Program-made: the position numbers and the translations under genes | NCBI GenBank assembly: GCA_947165115.1 | Contig: CAMUZD010000036.1 | Span: 1 to 9,867, forward strand | Length of the DNA stretch: 9,867 nucleotides | Direction of reading: 5' to 3' | Source: an uncultured Clostridia bacterium | Lineage (GTDB): Bacteria > Bacillota > Clostridia > Oscillospirales > Acutalibacteraceae | In this document: piece by piece, positions 1 to 7,762 of the stretch | Numbering within the stretch: the first letter of the stretch is position 1 | How the letters are laid out: every line of letters starts with the position of its first letter | The notes under the pieces: model-generated | What the model was told of the DNA's origin: nothing | The model's database searches: none | Seen by the model: only the letters and a program-made list of their open reading frames with translations

Positions 1-1
1 A

Positions 2-1249
2 ACCGAGAAGGCACTCAATTATATACCGTTTATCGGAAAATACCTTTCCGCTTTTCTTTTTAAAGTTAAAACGGAACTGAAATCCTTGATTTATAAATCA
101 TCTTTCTTCGAGGATTTCGGATTCAGATATATTGGCCCGATTGACGGCCACGATATATCCACTCTCTGCGAGGCAATGAATTCTGCTAAAATGGTAAACG
201 GTCCTGTTCTGCTTCATGTCAATACAGTTAAGGGCAGAGGATATGATTTTGCTGAGAATTCCCCCGAAACATTTCACGGTATTTCAGAATTCAATGTAGA
301 TACAGGCGAAGCAGATTCTCACGGGACCGATTATTCTCATGAATTCTGTAAATGTCTTGAAGAATTTGCAGAAAAGGATAAAAGAATTTGCGCCGTAACT
401 GCCGCTATGTCAATTGGCACCGGTCTAGATGAATTCTTTAAGAAATATCCGAAACGTTCTTTTGATGTAGGTATTGCCGAAGAGCATGCATTGACATTCT
501 GCTCAGGCCTTGCAGAAAACGGTATGATACCTGTATTTGCGGTTTACTCCACATTTTTTCAGAGATGTATCGATCAGCTGATTCACGATGGAGCTTTGCA
601 GAGACGTAAAATGATTATTGCTGTTGACAGGGCAGGATTTGTCGGCGAAGACGGAGAAACGCATCAGGGAATGTTTGATGTTCCGCTTATGCAGCCAATA
701 CCAAATCTTACAGTGTATTCTCCCGCATCATATAATGAACTGTCAAACTGTTTATACAGGGCGCTATATAAAGACAGCAATGTAGTTGTTATCCGATATC
801 CCAGGGGCAGACTGCCCGAATCTCAGCTTGATTATGAGTTTTCGGGTGATTCGGTAACAATAGGAAATCCGGAAGCCGACACTGCTATTGTTACCTATGG
901 CAGATTATTCTTTGAGGCGCTTGTAGCCAAGCAGGTACTTGCTGATAAAGGTATTAATGTCAAAATTATAAAACTACTCAGAATTAAACCTCTTGACAAT
1001 GAAGCTCTTTCTTCGGCTTATGAAAGCAAAAATGTTGTTTTCTTTGAAGAGGGAGTTAAAACCGGCGGAGCGGGTGAAGTTTTCGGCGCCGAACTTATTG
1101 AAAACGGTTTTAAAGGCAGATTCATTCATTACGCTGTAGACAACGGTTTTGTCCCGCACGCAAGTGTCAATTCACTTATGAAAAAGTATAGATTTGACAG
1201 TGAATCCATGGCTGAATTAATAATTAAGGAGTTCAATGATGAACGATAA
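2..1249 (+). CDS. dxs: 1-deoxy-D-xylulose-5-phosphate synthase, C-terminal part (5'-partial at window edge)
   Basis: DXS is a thiamine-diphosphate enzyme that condenses pyruvate with glyceraldehyde-3-phosphate, the first step of the MEP route to isoprenoids, in the cytoplasm. The frame is open from base 2, giving 415 residues; the family is about 620, so roughly the first 205 residues (most of the ThDP-pyrophosphate domain) lie off the left edge. Visible family motifs, in window numbering, are GPIDGHD (about 45-51), the AEEH segment (159-162; its first Glu is the expected catalytic Glu of the pyrimidine-binding domain), and DRAGFVGEDGETHQG from about 199. RYPRG and a transketolase C-terminal domain follow. 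A TTG at 86 is only an internal codon, because homology extends upstream of it (for example IPFIGKYLSAF). It overlaps tlyA by 11-14 bases. Identity is near certain; only the start is missing. Confidence 0.97.
   Translation, partial: TEKALNYIPFIGKYLSAFLFKVKTELKSLIYKSSFFEDFGFRYIGPIDGHDISTLCEAMNSAKMVNGPVLLHVNTVKGRGYDFAENSPETFHGISEFNVDTGEADSHGTDYSHEFCKCLEEFAEKDKRICAVTAAMSIGTGLDEFFKKYPKRSFDVGIAEEHALTFCSGLAENGMIPVFAVYSTFFQRCIDQLIHDGALQRRKMIIAVDRAGFVGEDGETHQGMFDVPLMQPIPNLTVYSPASYNELSNCLYRALYKDSNVVVIRYPRGRLPESQLDYEFSGDSVTIGNPEADTAIVTYGRLFFEALVAKQVLADKGINVKIIKLLRIKPLDNEALSSAYESKNVVFFEEGVKTGGAGEVFGAELIENGFKGRFIHYAVDNGFVPHASVNSLMKKYRFDSESMAELIIKEFNDER
1226..1231 (+). promoter_or_regulatory. Shine-Dalgarno site deciding the tlyA start
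   Basis: AAGGAG lies inside the 3' end of dxs. Two adjacent in-frame ATG codons follow, at 1236 and 1239. The spacing is 4 bases to the first and 7 to the second, so the second is the better-placed start. This is inference from spacing only. Confidence 0.6.
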
Positions 1250-2048
1250 ACTCCGGCTTGATACTGCGGTCTTTGAACGCGGCTTCGCCGAATCCAGAGA
1301 AAAAGCGAAGGCTCTTATAATGTCCGGCAGTGTGTATGTAAATGATAAAAAGGAGCTTAAAGGCGGAGCTCAGATTAAACCCGATGATGTCATAGAAGTC
1401 AGAGGTGCCGGAATACCATATGTCAGCCGCGGCGGGCTTAAGCTTGAAAAGGCGATGAAGTCTTTTCCAATCAGTCTTAGTGATTGCATCTGCATGGATA
1501 TCGGCGCATCTACCGGCGGTTTCACTGATTGCATGCTTCAAAACGGAGCTGTTAAAGTCTATTCCATTGATGTCGGCTACGGTCAGCTTGCCTGGAAACT
1601 CAGGACAGATCCTCGCGTAGTAAATCTTGAACGAACCAATTTCAGATATGTTACTAAAGAGCAGATTCCTGAAACTATTGATTTTGCAAGTGTTGACGTT
1701 TCTTTTATATCGCTCAAAAAAATACTGCCCGTAATGAGAGAACTGCTTAAAGACAACGGCAAAGCAGTTTGTCTGATTAAGCCGCAGTTTGAAGCAGGAA
1801 GAGAGAATATCGGCAAAAAGGGAGTAGTCAAAGATATAAATGTTCATATTTCCGTTATCGAAGATATCACCGCATTTGCAGTTGAAAGCGGATTTGATTT
1901 GCTCGGAGCCGATTATTCTCCGGTAAAAGGCCCGGAGGGAAATATTGAATATTTGATGTTTATTATGAAATCAGATACGCCATCTTTTTTTGAAGGCTTT
2001 TCTGCACGTGAACTTGCAGAAAAATCTCATATTGCTCTTGATAAATGA
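1239..2048 (+). CDS. tlyA: TlyA family rRNA (cytidine-2'-O)-methyltransferase / hemolysin A-like protein
   Basis: TlyA-family enzymes methylate ribose 2'-OH groups of rRNA with S-adenosylmethionine; the 'hemolysin' name is historical. The protein has 269 residues from this start (270 from the ATG at 1236), the usual length. An N-terminal S4 RNA-binding domain (about 4-55, RLDTAVFERG...) leads into an FtsJ/RrmJ-type Rossmann methyltransferase domain. Numbered from 1236, the SAM loop DIGASTGGFTD is at 88-98, and the expected K-D-K-E catalytic set can be placed at K69 (SRGGLKLEKA), D154 (VDVSFIS), K182 (IKPQFE) and E238 (GNIEYL). The start overlaps the dxs end, which suggests translational coupling. 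The next gene, nadK, begins 9 bases after its stop. The family is clear; whether it acts on 16S, 23S or both cannot be read from the sequence. Confidence 0.94.
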   Translation: MNDKLRLDTAVFERGFAESREKAKALIMSGSVYVNDKKELKGGAQIKPDDVIEVRGAGIPYVSRGGLKLEKAMKSFPISLSDCICMDIGASTGGFTDCMLQNGAVKVYSIDVGYGQLAWKLRTDPRVVNLERTNFRYVTKEQIPETIDFASVDVSFISLKKILPVMRELLKDNGKAVCLIKPQFEAGRENIGKKGVVKDINVHISVIEDITAFAVESGFDLLGADYSPVKGPEGNIEYLMFIMKSDTPSFFEGFSARELAEKSHIALDK

Positions 2049-2053
2049 GGTGA
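2046..2053 (+). promoter_or_regulatory. Shine-Dalgarno site of nadK
   Basis: TGAGGTGA overlaps the tlyA stop codon and ends 4 bases before the ATG at 2058. It matches the extended anti-SD complement (AGGAGGTGAT) and fixes the nadK start. Confidence 0.65.
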
Positions 2054-2057
2054 TTAA

Positions 2058-2903
2058 ATGAAAGTAACGATAATTCCCAATCTTACAAGAGTAAAGGCAA
2101 AAGATATAACTGCCGAAATTTGCTCGGTTCTCCATTCAATGGGTGCCGAATGTTACACATCGGAAGAGTTGAAAAATGAAAGCATATCTGAATATCTGAA
2201 TTACGGCAAATCCGATGATATAATCTCCGCCTCCGATGCGGTTATAGCAGTTGGCGGCGACGGAGCAATAATTCATGCGGCAAAAGAGGCTGTAAAGCAT
2301 TCAAAGCCTATTCTCGGTATCAACGCCGGAAGGCTAGCTTATATGGCAGGGCTTGAAAATAACGAGCTCGATAAACTTAACTGCCTTATTGAAGGTAAAT
2401 ATACAATCGACAAAAGGCTTATGCTTAAAACGACTGTTTATTCCGGTGACGATAAGGTCTGCGACTTTGCTTTGAATGATTGTTATGTAACCAATAACCA
2501 TAAGCAGAGAATGTCAAATGTTCATATTTATCTCAATGATGAATTGATATATGACTATGTATGCGACGGAGTAATTTTAGCTACTCCGACGGGGTCAACA
2601 GCTTATTCTCTTTCTGCCGGCGGTCCGGTTGTTGATCCGGGCCTGGAGAGTATTCTGTTTACTCCTGTCTGCCCGCACACTTTATTCAACAGATCGATTA
2701 TTTTCAAACCCGATGACTGTATATCGGTTAAATCTGCCGAGGGTGAGACTCTGTTCTATTCCAATGACGGCAATGAACCCCGTTCATTTGACGGTGACAG
2801 CAGGATTGAGATTTCAAGAGCGGATTTCACCGCTGATTTCATCAGAATCAAAAATGATAACTTTATCAATAAAGTTTATGAAAAAATTGAGGACAGGATG
2901 TGA
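2058..2903 (+). CDS. nadK: NAD(+) kinase
   Basis: This enzyme phosphorylates NAD to NADP using ATP or polyphosphate and is the cell's source of NADP. The protein is 281 residues, normal for bacterial NAD kinases. Diagnostic motifs are GGDGA (66-70, carrying the catalytic Asp), GINAGRLAYMAG (87-98), the short Asn-acidic motif as ND at 140-141 (ALNDCY), and the glycine-rich segment DGVILATPTGSTAYSLSAGGP (about 170-190) with TPTGSTAY at 176-183. A late DG at 237-238 also fits. The LAYM stretch departs slightly from the more common LGFL, but no key residue is missing. It lies between tlyA and argR, the usual Firmicutes order, and probably shares the dxs transcript. Confidence 0.96.
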   Translation: MKVTIIPNLTRVKAKDITAEICSVLHSMGAECYTSEELKNESISEYLNYGKSDDIISASDAVIAVGGDGAIIHAAKEAVKHSKPILGINAGRLAYMAGLENNELDKLNCLIEGKYTIDKRLMLKTTVYSGDDKVCDFALNDCYVTNNHKQRMSNVHIYLNDELIYDYVCDGVILATPTGSTAYSLSAGGPVVDPGLESILFTPVCPHTLFNRSIIFKPDDCISVKSAEGETLFYSNDGNEPRSFDGDSRIEISRADFTADFIRIKNDNFINKVYEKIEDRM

Positions 2904-2904
2904 T
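2895..2904 (+). promoter_or_regulatory. Shine-Dalgarno site deciding the argR start
   Basis: AGGATGTGAT differs at one position from AGGAGGTGAT and overlaps the nadK stop. It sits 5 bases before the ATG at 2910, but it overlaps the alternative in-frame TTG at 2904 (which starts at its last base), so the ATG is preferred. Confidence 0.65.
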
Positions 2905-2909
2905 TGATT

Positions 2910-3359
2910 ATGAAAAAGAAGAGACACGAAGTTATACTGCGGATTATTGAAACAAACAGCATTTTTACTCAGACCGAACTTATGGAAAAGCTCAATGAAG
3001 AGGGCTTTGAAACTACTCAGGCAACCATTTCCAGAGATATCAAGGATCTGAGATTAATCAAAAAGCCCGATAAATACGGACGTTCCTGCTATACTGTCGA
3101 TAAATCTGATAACACCGAAATCAGCGGCAAATTCAACAGCGTATTTTCACACAGCGTCATTTCTTCTGATTCAGCCGGCAATATGCTTGTCGTCAAGTGT
3201 TATACCGGCATGGCAAATGCTGCCTGCGCTGCGCTTGACAACATGGATTTTGAAGGCGTAGTCGGAACTTTGGCAGGCGATGATACCATCTTTGTTCTCT
3301 GCCGTAATATTGATACGGCTGAAACGATAAAAGCAGAAATCAATAAAATGATTGGATAA
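2910..3359 (+). CDS. argR: Arginine repressor ArgR/AhrC
   Basis: ArgR is a hexameric, arginine-sensing DNA-binding protein that represses arginine biosynthesis and can activate catabolism by binding ARG boxes. From the ATG at 2910 the protein has 149 residues, the typical ArgR length. The N-terminal winged helix-turn-helix covers about 1-65, with the recognition segment TTQATISRDIKDLRLIK (35-51). The C-terminal oligomerisation and arginine-binding domain covers about 78-149 and carries GTLAGDDTI (119-127), whose Asp pair contacts arginine in known homologues. It starts 6 bases after the nadK stop and ends 11 bases before recN. No arginine gene and no convincing ARG box was seen in the window, so its targets must lie elsewhere. 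Confidence 0.95.
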   Translation: MKKKRHEVILRIIETNSIFTQTELMEKLNEEGFETTQATISRDIKDLRLIKKPDKYGRSCYTVDKSDNTEISGKFNSVFSHSVISSDSAGNMLVVKCYTGMANAACAALDNMDFEGVVGTLAGDDTIFVLCRNIDTAETIKAEINKMIG

Positions 3360-3370
3360 CGGAGTATTCT

Positions 3371-5038
3371 ATGTTATATGGCTTAAAGATTGAAAATATA
3401 GCCGTAATAGAAAAAGCGGAGATTGAGTTCTCTTCCGGTTTGAATGTTCTTACAGGAGAAACGGGAGCCGGTAAATCCATAATTATTGATTCAATAAATG
3501 CAATTCTCGGCGAAAGGACTTCAAAAGATCTTGTCAGGGACGGTAAAGACAGCGCCAAGGTAACTGCTGTTTTCACAGGTATCAACAGCGAAGTATCTGC
3601 TCTGCTCGATGAATATGATAAAGAAAAGACGGAAGACGGTTCTTTGACAATCTCAAGAGTGATTTCGCTGACAGGTAAGAATTCATGCAAAGCGAACGGT
3701 TATCCGGTAACTGTTTCTCAGCTGAAGGAAATCGGTGTTTCGCTGATTAATATTCACGGTCAGCATGACAGCCAGGCTTTGCTTTCTCCCGATAAGCATT
3801 GCGGTTTCATTGATGCTTTGGCGGAGAATTCGAAATTGCTTGGAGATTATAAATCTGCTTTTTCTTCCCTTATCAAAGTTAAGCACGAACTCGATTCACT
3901 ATATGATAAACGAGATAGTAACGCATCAAGACTCGATTATCTTAATTTCGTGATTGCTGAAATTGAAAAGTCGGGCATCCGTATTGGCGAAATCGATGAA
4001 CTGAATAAGGAAAAGAATCTGCTCGAAAACAGCGTGAAGGTTCAGAAACTGCTTGATAAGACTTATTCATCATTGGGCTCAGACGGCGGAATTTCCGAAT
4101 CGCTTGCCGACTGTGCTAAAGATCTTGAAACTGCCGCCGGATATTATGACGAAGCGGTTGAACCGTCAAAGCAGTTGAAATCCATGTCTTTTGATCTGAT
4201 GGAAATCACTTCTGCAGTCAAATCACTTTCGGAGAGATTTACGTATTCACCCGAGCGACTTAAAGATATCAATGATCGGCTTGATGAGATTTACCGTCTT
4301 TCAATGAAATACGGCAAGAATGAAGAAGAAATACTTGCTTTTTATGATAATTGTATTAAAGAACGCGATGAAATCGGAAACTGCGATGACAGAATAAAAG
4401 CTCTTGAAACCCAATTGTTTGAAAACTCCGATAAAGTCAAGACTCTTTCGAAGAAGCTAACAAAGTCTAGGACCGATGCTTCTGCAAAATTTGAGAAAAA
4501 CGTAACAGCTCAATTGAAATATCTTGATATGCCTTATGTGGATTTCAAGGTTGATATCAAGCCGGTTCCACTTTCGGCAAAAGGTGCTGAGAATATCGAA
4601 TTCCTGATAAGCACCAATCCGGGTCAGGCTCCGAAACCGATTTCTAAAGTAGCGTCAGGCGGGGAATTATCCAGGATAATGCTTGCTATCAAGAATGTTC
4701 TTACATCAAAGGATATTACCGATACGTTGATTTTTGATGAAATTGATACAGGTGTCAGCGGTTCTGCTGCCGAGAAAATTGCATTGAAGCTTTATTCGGT
4801 TTCTGAGGGCAGGCAGGTTATCTGCGTTACTCATCTTGCACGTATTGCAGCGCAGGCTGACTGCCATCTTAAAATAAGCAAAGAATTCAAAAAAGGCGTT
4901 ACTTATACTAAAGTTACAGAACTCGATGATAATGGTCGTGCAGAAGAGCTAGCAAGAATTACGGCCGGTAATTCCGTAACTGAGCTGCAGCTTAAATCGG
5001 CAGCGGAAATGTTAAAGAAAGTAAGGGAAAAGAAATGA
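3371..5038 (+). CDS. recN: DNA repair protein RecN (SMC-like ATPase)
   Basis: RecN is an SMC-like ATPase recruited early to DNA double-strand breaks, where it helps tether ends for RecA-dependent repair. The 555-residue length matches the family (about 550-570). The N-terminal ATPase half has Walker A GETGAGKS (29-36), followed by a long hydrophilic helical middle region (about 150-390) consistent with the antiparallel coiled coil. The C-terminal half has the ABC signature SGGELS (429-434), Walker B LIFDE (453-457) continuing as IDTGVSG, and the His-loop VTHLARIAAQAD. The start is supported by GGAG at 3361-3364, 6 bases upstream. Its stop overlaps the start of the next gene in an ATGA junction. 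All ATPase motifs are intact. Confidence 0.97.
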   Translation: MLYGLKIENIAVIEKAEIEFSSGLNVLTGETGAGKSIIIDSINAILGERTSKDLVRDGKDSAKVTAVFTGINSEVSALLDEYDKEKTEDGSLTISRVISLTGKNSCKANGYPVTVSQLKEIGVSLINIHGQHDSQALLSPDKHCGFIDALAENSKLLGDYKSAFSSLIKVKHELDSLYDKRDSNASRLDYLNFVIAEIEKSGIRIGEIDELNKEKNLLENSVKVQKLLDKTYSSLGSDGGISESLADCAKDLETAAGYYDEAVEPSKQLKSMSFDLMEITSAVKSLSERFTYSPERLKDINDRLDEIYRLSMKYGKNEEEILAFYDNCIKERDEIGNCDDRIKALETQLFENSDKVKTLSKKLTKSRTDASAKFEKNVTAQLKYLDMPYVDFKVDIKPVPLSAKGAENIEFLISTNPGQAPKPISKVASGGELSRIMLAIKNVLTSKDITDTLIFDEIDTGVSGSAAEKIALKLYSVSEGRQVICVTHLARIAAQADCHLKISKEFKKGVTYTKVTELDDNGRAEELARITAGNSVTELQLKSAAEMLKKVREKK

Positions 5039-5814
5039 AAATCGGAGTATGCGTCAGCTACAGATATGATGATGCAGTGAAGGCAAAAAAATACGGCTAT
5101 GATTACATTGAGACAAACTGCGTAGCCGTAGCCGATATGGATAAAGAAACTCTCGACAAATTCAAAAATATCGGGATTCCCGTTTTTGCCGGATGCGTCT
5201 TTATAGGACAAAGAATTGTAGGTAAGGAGAAAGATGATGCTGCGATAGATGAATATCTTGAGCGTCTCTTTTCAAAAGCCGATTATTTGGGAATGAAATA
5301 TATGGTTTTCGGTTCATCCGGAGCCAGAAAAATGAAACCCGAGGACGGCTTGACGCTTGAAGAAACCAGAGAACAGATTGCAGATTTTCTGAAGAACAAA
5401 GTTGCTCATCTTTGTGAAAAATATGATATCCGGGTTGTTATCGAGCCTTTGAGACCTGAGGAATGCAATGTTATAAATACAGTTCCTCAGGCAATCGCGA
5501 TTGCCGAAAAGGTTGGCAGCAATTATATCGGTGTTCTTGCAGATTTGAAACATATGATGTGCTCTGATGATCCGCTTGAAGATTTAGCCGATTACGGTAA
5601 ATATCTCTGGCACGGACATACATCAAATCCTTTTCCCGATCCTTCTCTTGATAAAAAGAGAATCTATCCTAAAAAAGGCGATGAATTCAATCAGGATGAC
5701 TTCTTTATTCCGATGATGAAGGCCGGCGTCGAGCATATATCAATAGAGGCCGATCTCATCGATTTTGACACCGACGCTCCCGAAGCGTGGGAAGTTCTGA
5801 AAAAATACAGATAA
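5035..5814 (+). CDS. Sugar-phosphate isomerase/epimerase-like TIM-barrel protein (xylose isomerase-like / AP endonuclease 2 fold)
   Basis: The 259-residue protein fits the xylose-isomerase-like TIM-barrel superfamily, which includes sugar epimerases, hydroxypyruvate isomerase, inosose dehydratase and endonuclease IV. Likely metal ligands can be picked out by position: E137 in VVIEPLRP, D170 and H173 in ADLKHMM, H195 in WHGHTSNP, and E238 in SIEADL. A further stretch, RIYPKKGDEF (209-218), resembles the substrate-side loop of sugar isomerases in this group. The simple one-metal pattern favours a sugar isomerase or epimerase over an endonuclease IV-type DNA repair enzyme, but the substrate cannot be told. 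ATG overlaps the recN stop by 4 bases, and AAGGG at 5023-5027 is its ribosome site, so the two are probably translationally coupled. It appears to be the last gene of the operon. No signal peptide is seen. Confidence 0.8.
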   Translation: MKIGVCVSYRYDDAVKAKKYGYDYIETNCVAVADMDKETLDKFKNIGIPVFAGCVFIGQRIVGKEKDDAAIDEYLERLFSKADYLGMKYMVFGSSGARKMKPEDGLTLEETREQIADFLKNKVAHLCEKYDIRVVIEPLRPEECNVINTVPQAIAIAEKVGSNYIGVLADLKHMMCSDDPLEDLADYGKYLWHGHTSNPFPDPSLDKKRIYPKKGDEFNQDDFFIPMMKAGVEHISIEADLIDFDTDAPEAWEVLKKYR

Positions 5815-5818
5815 AAAT

Positions 5819-5843
5819 AACGGCTTGCTTTAAGCAAGCCGTT
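5819..5843. terminator. Bidirectional intrinsic terminator between convergent genes
   Basis: An 11-bp perfect stem (5819-5829 with 5833-5843) has a 3-base loop. On the minus strand the stem is followed by TTATTTTTAT, a good U-tract, so it ends the glycerophosphotransferase transcript strongly. On the plus strand the tail is AATTTATG, weaker but serviceable. It begins 4 bases after the plus-strand stop at 5814 and ends 3 bases before the minus-strand stop at 5847. Confidence 0.88.
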
Positions 5844-5846
5844 AAT

Positions 5847-7721
5847 TTATGATTCAAGTGCTTTTATAATTGCGTTCGCAACTCTCTGAGAAGCTTTTCC
5901 GTCTGTTTCGCTGAAATACTTCTCCTTGAATGGCAGGACTTTTTCTGTTTCAAAATCTTCGGATTCTATTGCTTTTTCAAGTTCGTGCTGAGTGAAGACG
6001 ATTTTGCCCGGAACAAAAGAAATGAAATTCGAATAAAAATCTCTGTCTGAAATATATTGATACAAATCAAAAGCATAAAAGACCATCGGAATATTCAAAA
6101 GCGATGCTTCAAAAACACAGCTGGAATAATCTGTGATCAGAAGATCTGTGATAAACAGCAGATCGTTCAGCTCATCTTCATCGGTAAAGTCGATTATTCT
6201 GTCTTTATATTTTTCATCAATCTCATATCTCTCAAGGCAGAACGGATGCAGTTTTATCAGAACGCAATAATCATCGCCGAGTTTTTCTGCAAATGAATTC
6301 GGATTAAAAGCTGAGAGGGGATAGTAAGCGCTTTTTTGACCTGCTCCTCTGAATGTCGGCGCAAAGAGAATAATCTTTTTATTCTTTAACTGCGGATATT
6401 TTTCATAGAAACCTTTTCTGAAATTATCAGCATATTCTTTATCAAAGAATATATCCGTTCTCGGAATACCGGTCGGGAGCACGTTTGAATCGCTTATTCC
6501 GAAACCTTCCGCATAGTATTTTACGATAGATTTTGAGCTGACGGTAGCAAAATCATACATTCTGTGATTGGGTGAAGCCTGCTTCGGACTGTCGGGTTTT
6601 CCGAGTCTTGAAAAGCCGAAAGTTTTGAATGCTCCGCATGCATGCCACAGCTGAAACAGCTTAACATCTTTTCGCTTTTCGACTGTGTTAAGCAGATTGT
6701 AATAATCGTCTACGATAACAACTTTTGAAGTAGCATAAAGATTGTAGAATTCTTTCTTTTTGCCGCTTTTTGTAAATCTGTCAAGTTGAGTGCTGAAAAG
6801 AAACTTAAAATCAATATCTTTTCGGTCTTTAATCAGGTCATAAACATATTTTTCGTTTCCGCCGAGTTCATCGCGCCTGCCCGAAATGAAAGCTATCTGA
6901 TTCTGCTTTACCGGTCGTTTGCAGAGCTTATTATAATAACGTCTGTAGTGTTCGTCTCGGAACTGGATTATTTTCATTGCGACAGTTTTATCTTTGATGC
7001 TGTTTTTGATAAAGTTCGCAATATTTGCTTTTATCTGACCGGATACATTGCTTATGAAGCCTTCGGTCAACGGAGCTTTGCGTCTCGGAACGAGATCGAG
7101 AGCAGCAAGAATTCCGTCTATTACCATAAAAGGCAGAAGTATGATTGAAAATAGCAGAGTTACAGTAACCTGAAGAGCATTATATATAGAGTGGAAAAAT
7201 GAGTTTTTATTATATTCCGGATTCTTTTCTTTTATTATGATAAATCCATTGCTTTTTGAGTTGATATTATAAATGAATTCTCCGTTATAATCCGGCCTCG
7301 GCTTTTCAGATGAATAATACAACGCGCCGTCAAATTTATTTCCGGCAAGTCTTGATCTGACAAATGAGTCACCGGGGAATCTGTCGGCAAAGTTTCTGGA
7401 TAAGCTGTATTCGAAGTCCGGATAGTCATTTCCTCCGCAATCAAGTTCAAAAGATATTCCAGTATTTTCTAACGATTCTTTTTCGGTAAATATATAATCC
7501 AAATTATAAGTAAATGAATAAATGGCAAATATCTCTTCACTGCCGGTTTTTCTGAATGAATTACGCAATATAAGCGGCAGCCTTCTTATATCGTTTCCGC
7601 GCCTGAAAACGACTCGGACTTTGGGTGTGATATCGGCTGAATTATACAGAGCGACCGCATCAATCCTCAATGAAGAATTGATGATTTCAAGATTATTCAG
7701 CATGAATTGAGGCTCGGACAT
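5847..7721 (-). CDS. CDP-glycerol glycerophosphotransferase family protein (TagB/TagF-like)
   Basis: Members of this family move glycerol-phosphate or ribitol-phosphate from CDP-alcohols onto lipid-linked wall-polymer precursors at the inner face of the membrane. The 624-residue protein has three parts. About 1-170 is a strand-rich hydrophilic N-terminal domain. About 181-210 is a hydrophobic stretch followed by Arg/Lys (VPRRK). About 272-624 is the GT-B-like Glyphos_transf domain. Family motifs include QLWHACGAFKTFG (357-369, His360), LPTGIPRTD (415-423), ILFAPTFRG (451-459), LIKLHP (488-493, His492) and LLITDYSSCVFEA (527-539). The two His and the DYSS..FE segment match the positions expected for catalysis and CDP binding. 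GGAGTGAT, 3 bases before the ATG at 7721 on the minus strand, supports the start. It stands alone, with no neighbouring teichoic-acid genes, so polymer and acceptor are unknown. Confidence 0.87.
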   Translation of the reverse strand: MSEPQFMLNNLEIINSSLRIDAVALYNSADITPKVRVVFRRGNDIRRLPLILRNSFRKTGSEEIFAIYSFTYNLDYIFTEKESLENTGISFELDCGGNDYPDFEYSLSRNFADRFPGDSFVRSRLAGNKFDGALYYSSEKPRPDYNGEFIYNINSKSNGFIIIKEKNPEYNKNSFFHSIYNALQVTVTLLFSIILLPFMVIDGILAALDLVPRRKAPLTEGFISNVSGQIKANIANFIKNSIKDKTVAMKIIQFRDEHYRRYYNKLCKRPVKQNQIAFISGRRDELGGNEKYVYDLIKDRKDIDFKFLFSTQLDRFTKSGKKKEFYNLYATSKVVIVDDYYNLLNTVEKRKDVKLFQLWHACGAFKTFGFSRLGKPDSPKQASPNHRMYDFATVSSKSIVKYYAEGFGISDSNVLPTGIPRTDIFFDKEYADNFRKGFYEKYPQLKNKKIILFAPTFRGAGQKSAYYPLSAFNPNSFAEKLGDDYCVLIKLHPFCLERYEIDEKYKDRIIDFTDEDELNDLLFITDLLITDYSSCVFEASLLNIPMVFYAFDLYQYISDRDFYSNFISFVPGKIVFTQHELEKAIESEDFETEKVLPFKEKYFSETDGKASQRVANAIIKALES

Positions 7722-7762
7722 TTAATCACTCCGTTTGTCATATCTTGATGTTGTCGACTATA

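Noticed and set aside
86..88. TTG as the start of a short dxs-like protein
   Set aside because: DXS homology continues upstream to base 2 in the same frame, so this is an internal Leu codon of a gene cut by the window edge.
1233..1847. Long reverse-strand reading frame opposite tlyA
   Set aside because: It lies fully antisense to a well-supported gene, has no ribosome site, and its translation resembles no family; it is a by-product of codon use in tlyA.
5035..5814. Endonuclease IV assignment for the TIM-barrel gene, suggested by recN next door
   Set aside because: The protein shows a one-metal sugar-isomerase pattern and lacks the larger set of zinc ligands of endonuclease IV; neighbourhood alone is weak evidence.
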